This document shows positions 26,461 to 34,145 of a stretch of DNA of 64,000 bases, in pieces (positions within the stretch are counted from its first letter, which is position 1; the number at the start of each line of letters is the position of its first letter). Where the stretch lies: assembly GCA_035326425.1 (NCBI GenBank), contig DAOLFG010000002.1, positions 62,001 through 126,000 of the forward strand, written 5' to 3'. Origin of the DNA: CALKJU01 sp035326425. Its GTDB lineage: Bacteria > Pseudomonadota > Alphaproteobacteria > Geminicoccales > Geminicoccaceae. Both the position numbers and the translations under genes were made by a program. The notes beneath the pieces are model-generated. The model saw only the letters and a program-made list of their open reading frames with translations. It was not told the DNA's origin and searched no databases.

Positions 26461-28095
26461 TCACACGAACAGCGTCGTCGGGTCGGTGTCGTTCAGAATC
26501 TCGATCGTGGCCCGGACGAAGGTCAGGAAATCCGTGTTGATGAGCTGCACACGCAGGTCGTCGGCGGCACCGTCGCCGTCGACATCGACGACGGTCCTGA
26601 CGACGGAGGTGTAGTTCAGCGAATCGTCGGCGAAGATGCCGTCGATCCCGTCCTCGAAATCCAGCACGCGATAGGTGCCGCTGACCGCCGAGGCGACGAA
26701 GGAGTCGCTGCCGGCATCGCCGATCAGGTCGTTCAGCCCCTCGTCGCCGCGCAGGATGTCGGCGCCGTCGCCGCCGTAGAGGACGTCGTCGCCGAGGCTG
26801 CCGAAGAGGGTGTCGTTGTCCTCGAGCCCGCTCAGCAGGTCGTTGCCGGCGCCGCCGTTGATCGTGTCGTTGCCGAGGTCGCCGGCGAGGAAGTCCTCGT
26901 CGAGACCGCCGTCCATGAAGTCGGCACCCTCGTCGCCATACATCGTGTCGAAGCCGACCGAGCCGAAGATCCGGTCGTCGCCGGCGCCGCCCTCGACGAT
27001 GTCGTCGGCCGCACCACCGTAGAGACGGTCATTGCCAACGCCGCCATAGAGGTCGTCGTAGTCGTTGCCGCCGACCACGAAGTCGTTGCCGGCGCCGCCG
27101 AACAGCAGGTCGTCGCCATTGCCGCCGTTGACGCTGTCGTCGCCACCGCCAGCATCGACGGTGTCGTCGCCGTCGCCGGCATCGATGAAATCATCGCCCG
27201 CGGTGAAGCTGGTGGTCGACGGCGCGTCGGCCTCGATGGTGTCGTCGCCGGCGCCGCCGAAGATCGAATCGCTGTCGCCGCCGCCGTCGAGCAGGTCGTT
27301 GTCGAGGCCGCCATAGAGCAGGTCGTTGCCGACGGAGCCGTAGAGCAGGTCGCGGCCCGTGCCGCCGTCCAGCCGGTCGTTGCCCTGGGCGCCGAACAGG
27401 CGGTCGTGGCCGTCGCCACCCAGCATCCGGTCGTCGCCGGCACCGCCATAGAGCCGGTCGTTGCCGGGCCGGAACGCCGTGTTGGCGGGGCCGTCGCCGA
27501 AGAGAACGTCGTTGCCGTAGCCGCCATAGAGCAGGTCGTGGCCGTCGCCGCCGTAGAGCAGGTCGTTGCCGGGCGTGAACAGCCGGCCGCCATACTTGCC
27601 GCCGTAGAGGTCGCCGAAGACACGGTCGTTGCCGGCGTCACCGAACAGCCGGTCGCTGCCGCCGCCGCCCAGCACGTCGTCGTTACCGGCGCCGCCATAG
27701 ACCAGATCGGCGGAGGTGCTGGGATTTGGATCCTCCTCCGGCTGGACCCCGTCGCCGAACAGGGCATCGTCGCCCTGGCCGCCATACAGCCGGTCGCTGC
27801 GGTCGCCGCCCTGGGCGACATCATTGCCGGCGCCGCCGAGCAGCAGGTCGGCGCCACCCTCGCCGACGAGATAGTCGTCGCCGTTGCCGCCATCGAGCCG
27901 GTCATTGCCCTGTGGCGAGGGTCCGTTGATGAACAGCGGATCCCCGTAGAGGCCGTCGTTGCCGTCACCGCCACGGAGGATGTCGTTGCCGGCCTCGCCG
28001 TCGAGCTGATCGGCACCTTCGAAGCCCTCGATCCGATCATTGCCAACGGTCCCGATCACGACGTCGTCCCTGGCGGTTCCGAGGATCACGGCCAT
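26461..28095 (-). CDS. RTX-type calcium-binding repeat protein (2)
   Basis: 544 residues: a short start (MAVILGTARDDVVIGTVGND), then GGxGxDxLx repeats broken by spacer loops such as GLYGDPLFINGPSPQGNDRL and GGKYGGRLFTPGNDLL, then a distinct C-terminal domain of about 75 residues with DFEDGIDGIF, VVRTVVDVDGDGAADDLR and RATIEILNDTDPTTLFV. No signal peptide is present. RTX protein 3 has the same plan, start and C-terminal domain, so the two are paralogues that were neighbours before the IS insertion. AGGGAG lies 8 nt before ATG 28095. The shared tail is the best candidate for an uncleaved type I secretion signal. Confidence 0.9.
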   Translation of the reverse strand: MAVILGTARDDVVIGTVGNDRIEGFEGADQLDGEAGNDILRGGDGNDGLYGDPLFINGPSPQGNDRLDGGNGDDYLVGEGGADLLLGGAGNDVAQGGDRSDRLYGGQGDDALFGDGVQPEEDPNPSTSADLVYGGAGNDDVLGGGGSDRLFGDAGNDRVFGDLYGGKYGGRLFTPGNDLLYGGDGHDLLYGGYGNDVLFGDGPANTAFRPGNDRLYGGAGDDRMLGGDGHDRLFGAQGNDRLDGGTGRDLLYGSVGNDLLYGGLDNDLLDGGGDSDSIFGGAGDDTIEADAPSTTSFTAGDDFIDAGDGDDTVDAGGGDDSVNGGNGDDLLFGGAGNDFVVGGNDYDDLYGGVGNDRLYGGAADDIVEGGAGDDRIFGSVGFDTMYGDEGADFMDGGLDEDFLAGDLGNDTINGGAGNDLLSGLEDNDTLFGSLGDDVLYGGDGADILRGDEGLNDLIGDAGSDSFVASAVSGTYRVLDFEDGIDGIFADDSLNYTSVVRTVVDVDGDGAADDLRVQLINTDFLTFVRATIEILNDTDPTTLFV

Positions 28096-28184
28096 CGGTC
28101 GACTCCCTGGGTCACCCATTTGCTTCGGCCAGCGACGCTAGTCGGCCCGACAGACCGCGGCTAGACGATACGTGCCGTCGACTT

Positions 28185-28198
28185 GCCAAATATTTGGC
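28185..28198. promoter_or_regulatory. Palindrome in the AT-rich promoter region of RTX gene 2
   Basis: GCCAAATATTTGGC is a perfect 14-bp palindrome, 90 bp upstream of the RTX gene 2 start and next to an unusually AT-rich block (28200-28250). On the minus strand TTGAAA (28212-28217) lies 16 nt before AAATAT inside the palindrome, a weak -35/-10 pair. A regulator bound here would cover the -10 region. Confidence 0.45.
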
Positions 28199-28274
28199 GC
28201 TTCCGAAGTAATTTCAATCAAACATAAATATAAAAGAATTTCCATTCGCGACTTGGTTGCGCCCTGGCATCGAC

Positions 28275-28278
28275 CTAG
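28275..28278. repeat. Target-site duplication, left copy (CTAG)
   Basis: CTAG immediately left of the IS terminal repeat, matching 29140-29143 on the right. Because the IS ends in AG, a shorter TA or CTA duplication with a GAG end is also possible. Confidence 0.8.
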
Positions 28279-28295
28279 AGCCTGTTATGGACCTG
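28279..28295 (+). repeat. IS left terminal inverted repeat
   Basis: AGCCTGTTATGGACCTG, identical to the reverse complement of 29123-29139. Confidence 0.92.
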
Positions 28296-28323
28296 ACGAA
28301 GTATAGGGTTCAGGTTTGTGGAC

Positions 28324-29133
28324 ATGGGGAATGCCCGCAAGCCGTATCCATCGGATGTGTCCGACGAGGAATGGGCGCTGGTGGTGCCCTATCTGACGCT
28401 GTTGCCCGAGCGAGCCGGACAACGCGGGCATTCGCTCCGGGAAGTCTTCAACGGCCTTCGCTACATCGTGAAGACGGGTGCGCCCTGGCGCTGGATGCCC
28501 AACGACCTGCCGCCCTGGCCGGCGGTCTATCAGCAGGCCCAGCGCTGGCTGGCGGCCGGCTGTTTCGAGGCCCTGGCCGAGGACTTGCGTGTCGTTCTCC
28601 GCCTGGCGGCGGGCCGGGCGGCCGAGCCGAGCGCTGCGATCCTGGACAGCCGGACCTTGCGCTCCTCGCCCGAGAGCGGTGCGCGGGCCGGCTACGACGG
28701 CGCCAAGCGCAAGAAGGGCTCCAAGCTGCACTTGGCGGTCGACACGCTGGGCCATCTCCTGGCCTTGCACGTCACGCCGGCCAATGCCGATGATCGTGCG
28801 CAGGTGGGACGTCTTGCCGAGGCCGTGCAGGCAGTCACCGGCCAGAGTGTCGATCTGGCCTACGTCGATCAGGGCTACACCGGGCAACGGGCGGCGGATG
28901 AGGCCAGGGCGCATGGCATCGAGCTCGAGGTGGTCAAGCTATCGAAAGCCAAGAGGGGCTTCGTGCTGCTCCCCAGACGATGGGTCGTCGAGCGCAGCTT
29001 CGCCTGGGCAACCCGCTTCCGTCGGTTGGCGAAAGACTACGAGCGCTATGCCAGCACCCTCGCCGGTCTCCACCTCGTCGCCTTCGCCTGCATCATGCTC
29101 AAGCAGACCGCTCGACTAAACCCAGGTCCATAA
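28324..29133 (+). CDS. IS5-family transposase
   Basis: 269 residues from ATG 28324 (GTG 28318 would add two). The N-terminal domain is the IS5-type helix-turn-helix (YPSDVSDEEWALVVPYL, then GLRYIVKTGAPWRWMP). The DDE catalytic triad is intact: ILDSRTLRS (first Asp), LAYVDQGYTG (second Asp) and RRWVVERSFAWATRFRRLAKDYER, which contains the catalytic Glu in the DDE_Tnp_1 signature. It is a single frame, so no frameshifting is needed. The stop lies 6 nt inside the right end of the element. Confidence 0.95.
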   Translation: MGNARKPYPSDVSDEEWALVVPYLTLLPERAGQRGHSLREVFNGLRYIVKTGAPWRWMPNDLPPWPAVYQQAQRWLAAGCFEALAEDLRVVLRLAAGRAAEPSAAILDSRTLRSSPESGARAGYDGAKRKKGSKLHLAVDTLGHLLALHVTPANADDRAQVGRLAEAVQAVTGQSVDLAYVDQGYTGQRAADEARAHGIELEVVKLSKAKRGFVLLPRRWVVERSFAWATRFRRLAKDYERYASTLAGLHLVAFACIMLKQTARLNPGP

Positions 29134-29139
29134 CAGGCT
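29123..29139 (-). repeat. IS right terminal inverted repeat
   Basis: CAGGTCCATAACAGGCT, the reverse complement of the left 17-bp repeat; it begins inside the transposase 3' end. Confidence 0.92.
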
Positions 29140-29143
29140 CTAG
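29140..29143. repeat. Target-site duplication, right copy (CTAG), carrying an RTX stop codon
   Basis: The right CTAG copy. On the minus strand its TAG (29142-29140) is the stop codon of RTX gene 3, so duplication of the target kept that codon. Confidence 0.8.
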
Positions 29144-30921
29144 AGGAACAGGCTGGTGACGTCGGTGTCGTTCAGCACCTCGATCGTGGCGCGGATCGGC
29201 GTCGCGAGCGTCGGATCGACGAGCTGGATGCGCAGGTCGTCGGTGGCACCGTCGAGATCGAGGTCGACGACCGTCCTCACCACGTTGCTGTATCCCAGGT
29301 CCCGGGAGACGAAGATGCCGTCCAGGCCGTCCTCGAAGTCGGCGACGCGGCAGGTGCCCGGCACGTCGACGATGAAGGCGTCGGCGCCACTGCCACCGTA
29401 GAGAAGGGCGACGCCGGCGCCGCCGTTCAGCGTGTCGGCACCATCGCCGCCATAGACGAGGTCGTCGCCGGCATCGCCGGACAGCCTGTCGTCGCCGTTG
29501 CCGCCGCTCAGCAGATCGGAGAGGTTGCCACCCGACAGCGAGTCGTTGCCGTCGCCGCCGCTCAGATAGTCGTAGCCGCCGGTGCCGGCCATCACGTCGT
29601 CGCCGGCCCCGCCCTCGGCCGTATCGTCGCCGCCGCCGGCACCGATATGGTCGTTGCCGGTGCCGCCGGTGATCACGTCGTTGCCGGCGGCGCCGAGCAG
29701 GCGGTCGTCATGGGCGCCGCCGTCGATGCGGTCGTCGCCCGCCCCGCCGTCGACGAAATCGTTGCCGGCGCCGGCGTTCAGCCGGTCGTTGCCGTTGCCG
29801 CCCTCCAGCCGGTCGCCGGCGCGACCGCCGGAGGCGAAGTCGTCGCCGTCGCCGCCGCGCAGGGTGTCGAGGCCATCGTCGCCGACCAGGCTGTCGTTTC
29901 CGGCACCGCCGTCGACCAGGTCGTCGCCCTTCCAGCCGTCAAGGAAGTCGTGGCCGCCGTCGCCGAAGATGGTGTCCGAGAGCGTACCGCCGAAGGCCTC
30001 GTCGTCGCCCTGCCCCGCATGGATGACGTTGCGACCGGCGACGCCGCCACTCGACATCATCGGGGTGTCGCCGTTGATCCGGTCATTGCCGGCGCCGCCG
30101 AACAGCGTGTCGTCATGATCGCCGCCGTCCAGGAAGTCGTCGTCGTAGCCGCCGATGAGGAGATCGTTGCCGGTGCCGCCGAACAGCCGATCGTTGCCCT
30201 GGCCGCCATCGAGGCGGTCGGCGTCGGCGCCGCCGGCGAGATAGTCGTTGCCCAGGGCTCCCCGCAGCACGTCGCTGCCGGTCTCGCCGAACAGCCGGTC
30301 GTCGCCGATTTCCATGCTGCCCAGCGTGTCGCCGTCGATCCGATCGTTGCCGGCACCGCCGTAGAGCCGGTCGTTGCCGCCGCCGCCATAGAGGAAGTCG
30401 TTGCCCGCCGCCGGCAGCAGACCCGGCACATGGTCCCCGTACAGCAGGTCGTCGCCGGCCGAGCCCAGCAGCGTATCGCTGCCGCCGCCGCCGGTGGCAC
30501 CGTCATTGCCGACGCCGCCGTCGAAGTAGTCCGCACCCGGCGTGGCCGTGGGCTCGGAGCCCGCGCGCTCCAGGCCATCGCCATAGAAAACGTCATTGCC
30601 CGCACCGCCGAACATCCGGTCCCGGCCCGAGCCGCCGACCCCGAAATCGTCGTCGAGGCCTCCGAACAGCAGATCGTCGCCGGCGTGACCGAACAGCAGG
30701 TCGTTGCCGTTGCCGCCCTCGAGCCGATCGTTCCCCGGCGGCGGTCCATCGGGGAAGATGTTCCTGTCGCCCTCCAGATAGTCGTTGCCGTCGCCGCCGC
30801 GCAGCAGGTCGTCGCCGACGTCGCCCTGGAGCTGATCGTCACCGCCCAGGCCCTCGACCAGATCGTTCTGCTCGCCTCCGGTGAGGACGTCGGCGTCTGC
30901 GCTTCCGATGATGAAGGCCAT
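29140..30921 (-). CDS. RTX-type calcium-binding repeat protein (3)
   Basis: 593 residues, paralogous to RTX protein 2. It starts MAFIIGSADADVLTGGEQND, continues as GGxGxDxLx repeats with spacer loops (GDRNIFPDGPPPGND, GDHVPGLLPAAGND, INGDTPMMSSGGVAGRN), and ends in the same C-terminal domain (VADFEDGLDGIF, VVRTVVDLDLDGATDDLR, RATIEVLNDTDVTSLFL). No signal peptide or enzymatic module is visible; a Ca-stabilised secreted protein is expected. The stop TAG lies in the IS target duplication, so the protein is intact despite the insertion. Before insertion its stop would have lain only about 180 bp from the RTX gene 2 start. Confidence 0.9.
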   Translation of the reverse strand: MAFIIGSADADVLTGGEQNDLVEGLGGDDQLQGDVGDDLLRGGDGNDYLEGDRNIFPDGPPPGNDRLEGGNGNDLLFGHAGDDLLFGGLDDDFGVGGSGRDRMFGGAGNDVFYGDGLERAGSEPTATPGADYFDGGVGNDGATGGGGSDTLLGSAGDDLLYGDHVPGLLPAAGNDFLYGGGGNDRLYGGAGNDRIDGDTLGSMEIGDDRLFGETGSDVLRGALGNDYLAGGADADRLDGGQGNDRLFGGTGNDLLIGGYDDDFLDGGDHDDTLFGGAGNDRINGDTPMMSSGGVAGRNVIHAGQGDDEAFGGTLSDTIFGDGGHDFLDGWKGDDLVDGGAGNDSLVGDDGLDTLRGGDGDDFASGGRAGDRLEGGNGNDRLNAGAGNDFVDGGAGDDRIDGGAHDDRLLGAAGNDVITGGTGNDHIGAGGGDDTAEGGAGDDVMAGTGGYDYLSGGDGNDSLSGGNLSDLLSGGNGDDRLSGDAGDDLVYGGDGADTLNGGAGVALLYGGSGADAFIVDVPGTCRVADFEDGLDGIFVSRDLGYSNVVRTVVDLDLDGATDDLRIQLVDPTLATPIRATIEVLNDTDVTSLFL

Positions 30922-31017
30922 CCGCGTCTCCCCCGGCGCACCCCGCCCTCGCCTGATCGCAGGCTAGGAGAGGACACGGGGCCGGACAGTGACACGCAGC
31001 ACAACGACGCCGGCCGG

Positions 31018-31917
31018 CTACCTGCTCAGGTAGGCCTCGACCTCGTCGCGCAGCCAGCGCCCGAAGGCCTCGACCTTGGGCAGCCGCAGGCCGTGGGGGT
31101 GGCTGACCAGATAGTATCCGACCTCGGCCGGCAGCTCGACGTCGAACGGCCGCACCAGCCGGCCGGTCGCCAGCAGGTCGCCCATCAGCGTCGGCCGGCC
31201 CAGCGCCACGCCCATGCCGGAGGCCGCGGCATCGTAGGCGTTGCGCACGCTGTCGAACCAGGAGCCGCGCTCGGGATCGACGTCCCCGGCACCGGCGGCC
31301 TGCAGCCAGCGGCGCCAGTCGTCGGGGAAGTTCTCGATGTGCAGCAGCTGCAGCCCGGCGAGATCGCCCGGAGACTTCAGCCCGGCGGCGAGCGCCGGGC
31401 TGCATACCGGGAACAGGTCGTCGCTGAGCAGGCGCTCGACATGCAGCCCCGGCCAGTTGCCGCGGCCATAGCGGATGCCGACATCGACGCCCTCGCGCGC
31501 ATAGTCGAGCATGCGGATGCCGGCCAGCAGATGCACCTCGATCTCGGGATGGCGGGCCTGGAAGCGGTGCAGGCGCGGCACCAGCCAGGCGCCGGCGAAG
31601 CTGGGCGGGGCGGTCAGCTTCAGCACGCCGGCATTGCCGATCTCGCGCAGCCGGTCGACGCCGCGCCGCAGCTGGCCGAAGCCGTCGCGGACATGCGGCA
31701 GCAGCAGCTCGCCGGCCTCGCTGAGCCGCAGCGCCTGGTTGAGGCGCACGAACAGCTTGAGGCCCAGCTCCTCCTCCAGCTCGCGGATCTGGTGGCTGAT
31801 CGCCGCCTGGGTGACGTGCAGCTCGTCCGCCGCCCTGGTGAAGCTCAGGTGCCGGCCGGCGGCCTCGAACGCCCGCAGGCCGCCGAGCGAGGGCAGACGA
31901 CCGGCGGGAAGGCTCAT
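31018..31917 (-). CDS. LysR-family transcriptional regulator (GcvA-like)
   Basis: 299 residues. The N-terminal winged helix-turn-helix has the GcvA-subgroup start LPSLGGLRAFEAAGRHLSFTRAADELHVTQAAISHQIRELE cut across two helices. The effector-binding domain (about 95-299) includes GVDVGIRYGRGNWPGL and ends RWLRDEVEAYL. GcvA-like LysR proteins often control a divergent gene; here that is the small gene at 32035, across a 117-bp gap. The effector is unknown. It lies 96 bp downstream of the RTX gene 3 start, on the same strand. Confidence 0.9.
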   Translation of the reverse strand: MSLPAGRLPSLGGLRAFEAAGRHLSFTRAADELHVTQAAISHQIRELEEELGLKLFVRLNQALRLSEAGELLLPHVRDGFGQLRRGVDRLREIGNAGVLKLTAPPSFAGAWLVPRLHRFQARHPEIEVHLLAGIRMLDYAREGVDVGIRYGRGNWPGLHVERLLSDDLFPVCSPALAAGLKSPGDLAGLQLLHIENFPDDWRRWLQAAGAGDVDPERGSWFDSVRNAYDAAASGMGVALGRPTLMGDLLATGRLVRPFDVELPAEVGYYLVSHPHGLRLPKVEAFGRWLRDEVEAYLSR

Positions 31918-32034
31918 CTCGGATCAAATCCCCTCATGCGAACCCGGCGAACATCTCGTTTGTCCGGAATCCGGCTCTCTCCCATCTTCAGGGTGCAGGA
32001 CACGGAAAGCAACCCCCGACCCGGGAGATATCAG

Positions 32035-32286
32035 ATGAGGGAAATTGATGATATCAGGGCGCTGGAGCGGCAGATCCTGGCGATCCAGGCCGGCGCGGCG
32101 GCGGCCGACTCGATCGATGCCATGGACCGCGCGTGGCTGGCGGCGCACGCCAGCCACCGGCGCAATGCCGCTATCCGCCTCGCCCTGCGACGGCTGTTCC
32201 GGCTGCCGCTCACGCTCTGGCGGCGGATCAGAAGTGTCGCCATCCCGCCTGTCGAGGAGACATCGGCCGGCCTTCGGGGCCGATGA
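32035..32286 (+). CDS. Small basic protein divergent from the LysR gene
   Basis: 83 residues, not recognised with confidence. Residues 1-30 (REIDDIRALERQIL, AADSIDAMD) look helical and acidic. Residues 40-70 are strongly basic and amphipathic (RRNAAIRLALRRLFRLPLTLWRRIRS), somewhat like the Arg-rich part of DUF1127/YjiS-type small proteins. GGGAGA at 32023-32028 gives a good ribosome site before ATG 32035. The 3' end overlaps the opposing thiL end by 59 bp. The position suggests control by the LysR protein. Confidence 0.6.
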   Translation: MREIDDIRALERQILAIQAGAAAADSIDAMDRAWLAAHASHRRNAAIRLALRRLFRLPLTLWRRIRSVAIPPVEETSAGLRGR

Positions 32287-33187
32287 GGCGCAGGCCCTTG
32301 CCGGCCTCGATGTGGCCGATCCTGGTCACCTGGACCGCCGCCGCGCCTGCCGCCGCCTCGACGGCAGCGCGGGCGGCAACCGGGGCGGTGAACAGCAGCT
32401 CGTAGTCGTCGCCGCCCGACAGCGCCGCATCCAGGGCGCCGGGCAGGTTGCGGGCGGTCGGCGAGATCGGCAGGGTCGCGGCCCGCAGCTCGGCACCGAC
32501 GCGGGATTCCTCGAGAATGTGGCCGAGATCGGCGAGCAGGCCGTCGGACACGTCGAGCGCGGCGGTGGCGATGCCACGCAGGGCCTGTCCCAGCGCCAGC
32601 CGCGGCCGCGGCGTGCGATAGCGGTCGACCAGCTCCAGCGCCTCGTCCTCGGACGCCGCGAGCCCACGCAGGATCCGCAGGCCCAGGGCGGCGTCGCCCA
32701 GCGTGCCCGAGACCCAGATGTCGTCGCCGGCCCCGGCCCCGCTCCTGAGCAGCGCCCGCCCGCGCGGCACGAGGCCCAGGATGGTGAGGCTCAGCATCAG
32801 CGGGCCGGGCGTCGAGACCGTGTCGCCACCCATCAGGTGCAGGCCGAAACGCTGCTGGTCCCGGGCGAGGCCGCGATAGAAGGCCTCGAGCCAGGCATCG
32901 TCGACCTTGCGCGGCCGGGCCAGCACCATCAGGTAGCCCAGGGGATCGGCGGCCATGGCGGCGAGATCGGACAGGTTCACCCGCAGGATCTTGCCGGCGA
33001 TCAGCTCCGGCGGGTCGTCGGCGAGGAAATGCACCCCCTCGACCATCGCGTCCTTGGCCAGCACGAGCTGCTGCCCGTCCGGCACGTCGAGCAGCGCCGC
33101 GTCGTCGGTGAGATCGAGGGCGGCGGGGCAGCCGCGAGCCAACGGACGGATCAGCCGCCCGATCAGCTCGAACTCGCCCATCGCCAT
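32228..33187 (-). CDS. thiL: Thiamine-monophosphate kinase
   Basis: 319 residues. It phosphorylates TMP to thiamine diphosphate. Family motifs are DDAALLDVPDGQQLVLAKDAMVEGVHF (Mg/ATP site), NLSDLAAMAADPLGYL, LMGGDTVSTPG, TAALDVSDGLLADL and SGGDDYELLFTAP. The start ATG 33187 overlaps the nusB stop in TGATG; the nusB-thiL pair is conserved in proteobacteria. It is the last gene of the rib operon. Confidence 0.95.
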   Translation of the reverse strand: MAMGEFELIGRLIRPLARGCPAALDLTDDAALLDVPDGQQLVLAKDAMVEGVHFLADDPPELIAGKILRVNLSDLAAMAADPLGYLMVLARPRKVDDAWLEAFYRGLARDQQRFGLHLMGGDTVSTPGPLMLSLTILGLVPRGRALLRSGAGAGDDIWVSGTLGDAALGLRILRGLAASEDEALELVDRYRTPRPRLALGQALRGIATAALDVSDGLLADLGHILEESRVGAELRAATLPISPTARNLPGALDAALSGGDDYELLFTAPVAARAAVEAAAGAAAVQVTRIGHIEAGKGLRLIGPEGRPMSPRQAGWRHF

Positions 33188-33675
33188 CAGACGGCGGCCG
33201 CCGGATCGCGCAGCCGCGGCGCCAGCCGGTCGAGCACGGCGTTGACGAAGCCCGGATCGGCGTCGTCGAAGAACAGGTGCGCCAGCTCGACATATTCGTT
33301 GATGACGGCCTTCACCGGCACATCGGTGCGCTCGGCCAGCTCGAAGGCGGCGGCGCGCAGGCAGGCGCGCATCAGGTAGCCGCAGCGCGCCAGCGTCCAG
33401 CCCGAGGCCAGGCACTCGGAGATCCTCGGATCGAGCCGCTCCTGGCCGGTGCTGGCGCCCAGCACCACGATGCGGAACCATTCGCGGTCGACCTCGGGCG
33501 AGCGGTCGGCCTCGTCCAGCGGCTCCAGCAGCTGGCCCAGCCGGTGCTGGCCGAACTCGGCCACCACGCTCTCGGGCTGCAGCTGGCCGAGCTCGATCTG
33601 GTAGAGCGCCTGGATCGCCGCGAACCGCGCCGCCCGGCGCTTGTTCAGCACGGCCTTGGCTCGCGGCTTGCTCAA
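33187..33675 (-). CDS. nusB: Transcription antitermination protein NusB
   Basis: 162 residues, all-helical NusB fold. KRRAARFAAIQALYQIELG is the conserved N-terminal helix contacting boxA RNA, and VPVKAVINEYVELAHLFFDDADPGFVNAVLDRL is the family C-terminal signature in two stretches. With NusE it binds boxA in rRNA leaders. The start is TTG at 33675, overlapping the ribH stop as TTGA; no ATG is available upstream of the conserved helix. A GTG nine codons in is an alternative. Confidence 0.93.
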   Translation of the reverse strand: MSKPRAKAVLNKRRAARFAAIQALYQIELGQLQPESVVAEFGQHRLGQLLEPLDEADRSPEVDREWFRIVVLGASTGQERLDPRISECLASGWTLARCGYLMRACLRAAAFELAERTDVPVKAVINEYVELAHLFFDDADPGFVNAVLDRLAPRLRDPAAAV

Positions 33676-34145
33676 GCTGGCACTCCGAGGCTGCGCTTCA
33701 GCGCCAGCAGCGCCAGGGCGGCGCGGGCGGCGTCGCCCCCCTTGTCGGCCTGGGCGGGATCGGCGCGGACGATCGCCTGGGCCTCGTTCTCGACGGTCAG
33801 GATGCCGTTGCCGATCACCGCGTGCTCGCGGATGCCCAGCTCCATGATCCCTCGGCAGCTCTCGCCCGAGACCAGCTCGTAGTGGGTGGTCTCGCCGCGG
33901 ATGACACAGCCCAGCGCCACGAAGGCGTCGAAGCGGCCGGCGACGAGCGCCAGGGCTATCGCCGGCGGCACCTCCAGCGCACCCGGCACCACCACCTGCT
34001 CGACCGCCGCCCCCGCGTCCTCGAGCGCCTTCCTGGCGCCCCGCACCAGCATGTCGTTGATGCCGTCGTAGAACCGCGCCTCGACGATCAGCACCCTGGC
34101 GCCGCGGGCCTCGATCGCGAGCCGTTCGCGCTTGGCCTCGGCCAT
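33672..34145 (-). CDS. ribH: 6,7-dimethyl-8-ribityllumazine synthase
   Basis: 157 residues. It condenses the ribityl-aminouracil with dihydroxybutanone phosphate to lumazine. Motifs: VEARFYDGINDMLVRGA, VVVPGALEVPPAIAL, ALGCVIRGETTHYELVSGE with the catalytic His, GNGILTVENEAQA and KGGDAARAALALL. Its ATG overlaps the upstream ribB stop in TGATG, and its own stop overlaps the nusB start by 4 nt. Confidence 0.96.
   Translation of the reverse strand: MAEAKRERLAIEARGARVLIVEARFYDGINDMLVRGARKALEDAGAAVEQVVVPGALEVPPAIALALVAGRFDAFVALGCVIRGETTHYELVSGESCRGIMELGIREHAVIGNGILTVENEAQAIVRADPAQADKGGDAARAALALLALKRSLGVPA

Larger units (their letters stand above)
28279..29139 (+). mobile_element. Complete IS5-family insertion sequence, 861 bp
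   Basis: The element has perfect 17-bp terminal inverted repeats (28279-28295 and 29123-29139), a 4-bp CTAG target duplication and one intact transposase gene. Nothing is degraded, so insertion was probably recent. It lies between two RTX paralogues, with its right end touching the stop codon of RTX gene 3. The IS5 subgroup is not decided from sequence alone. Confidence 0.93.

Noticed and set aside
29647..32286. 879-codon plus-strand open frame
   Set aside because: Most of it is antisense to RTX gene 3 and the LysR gene. Only its last 83 codons from ATG 32035 are kept as a gene.
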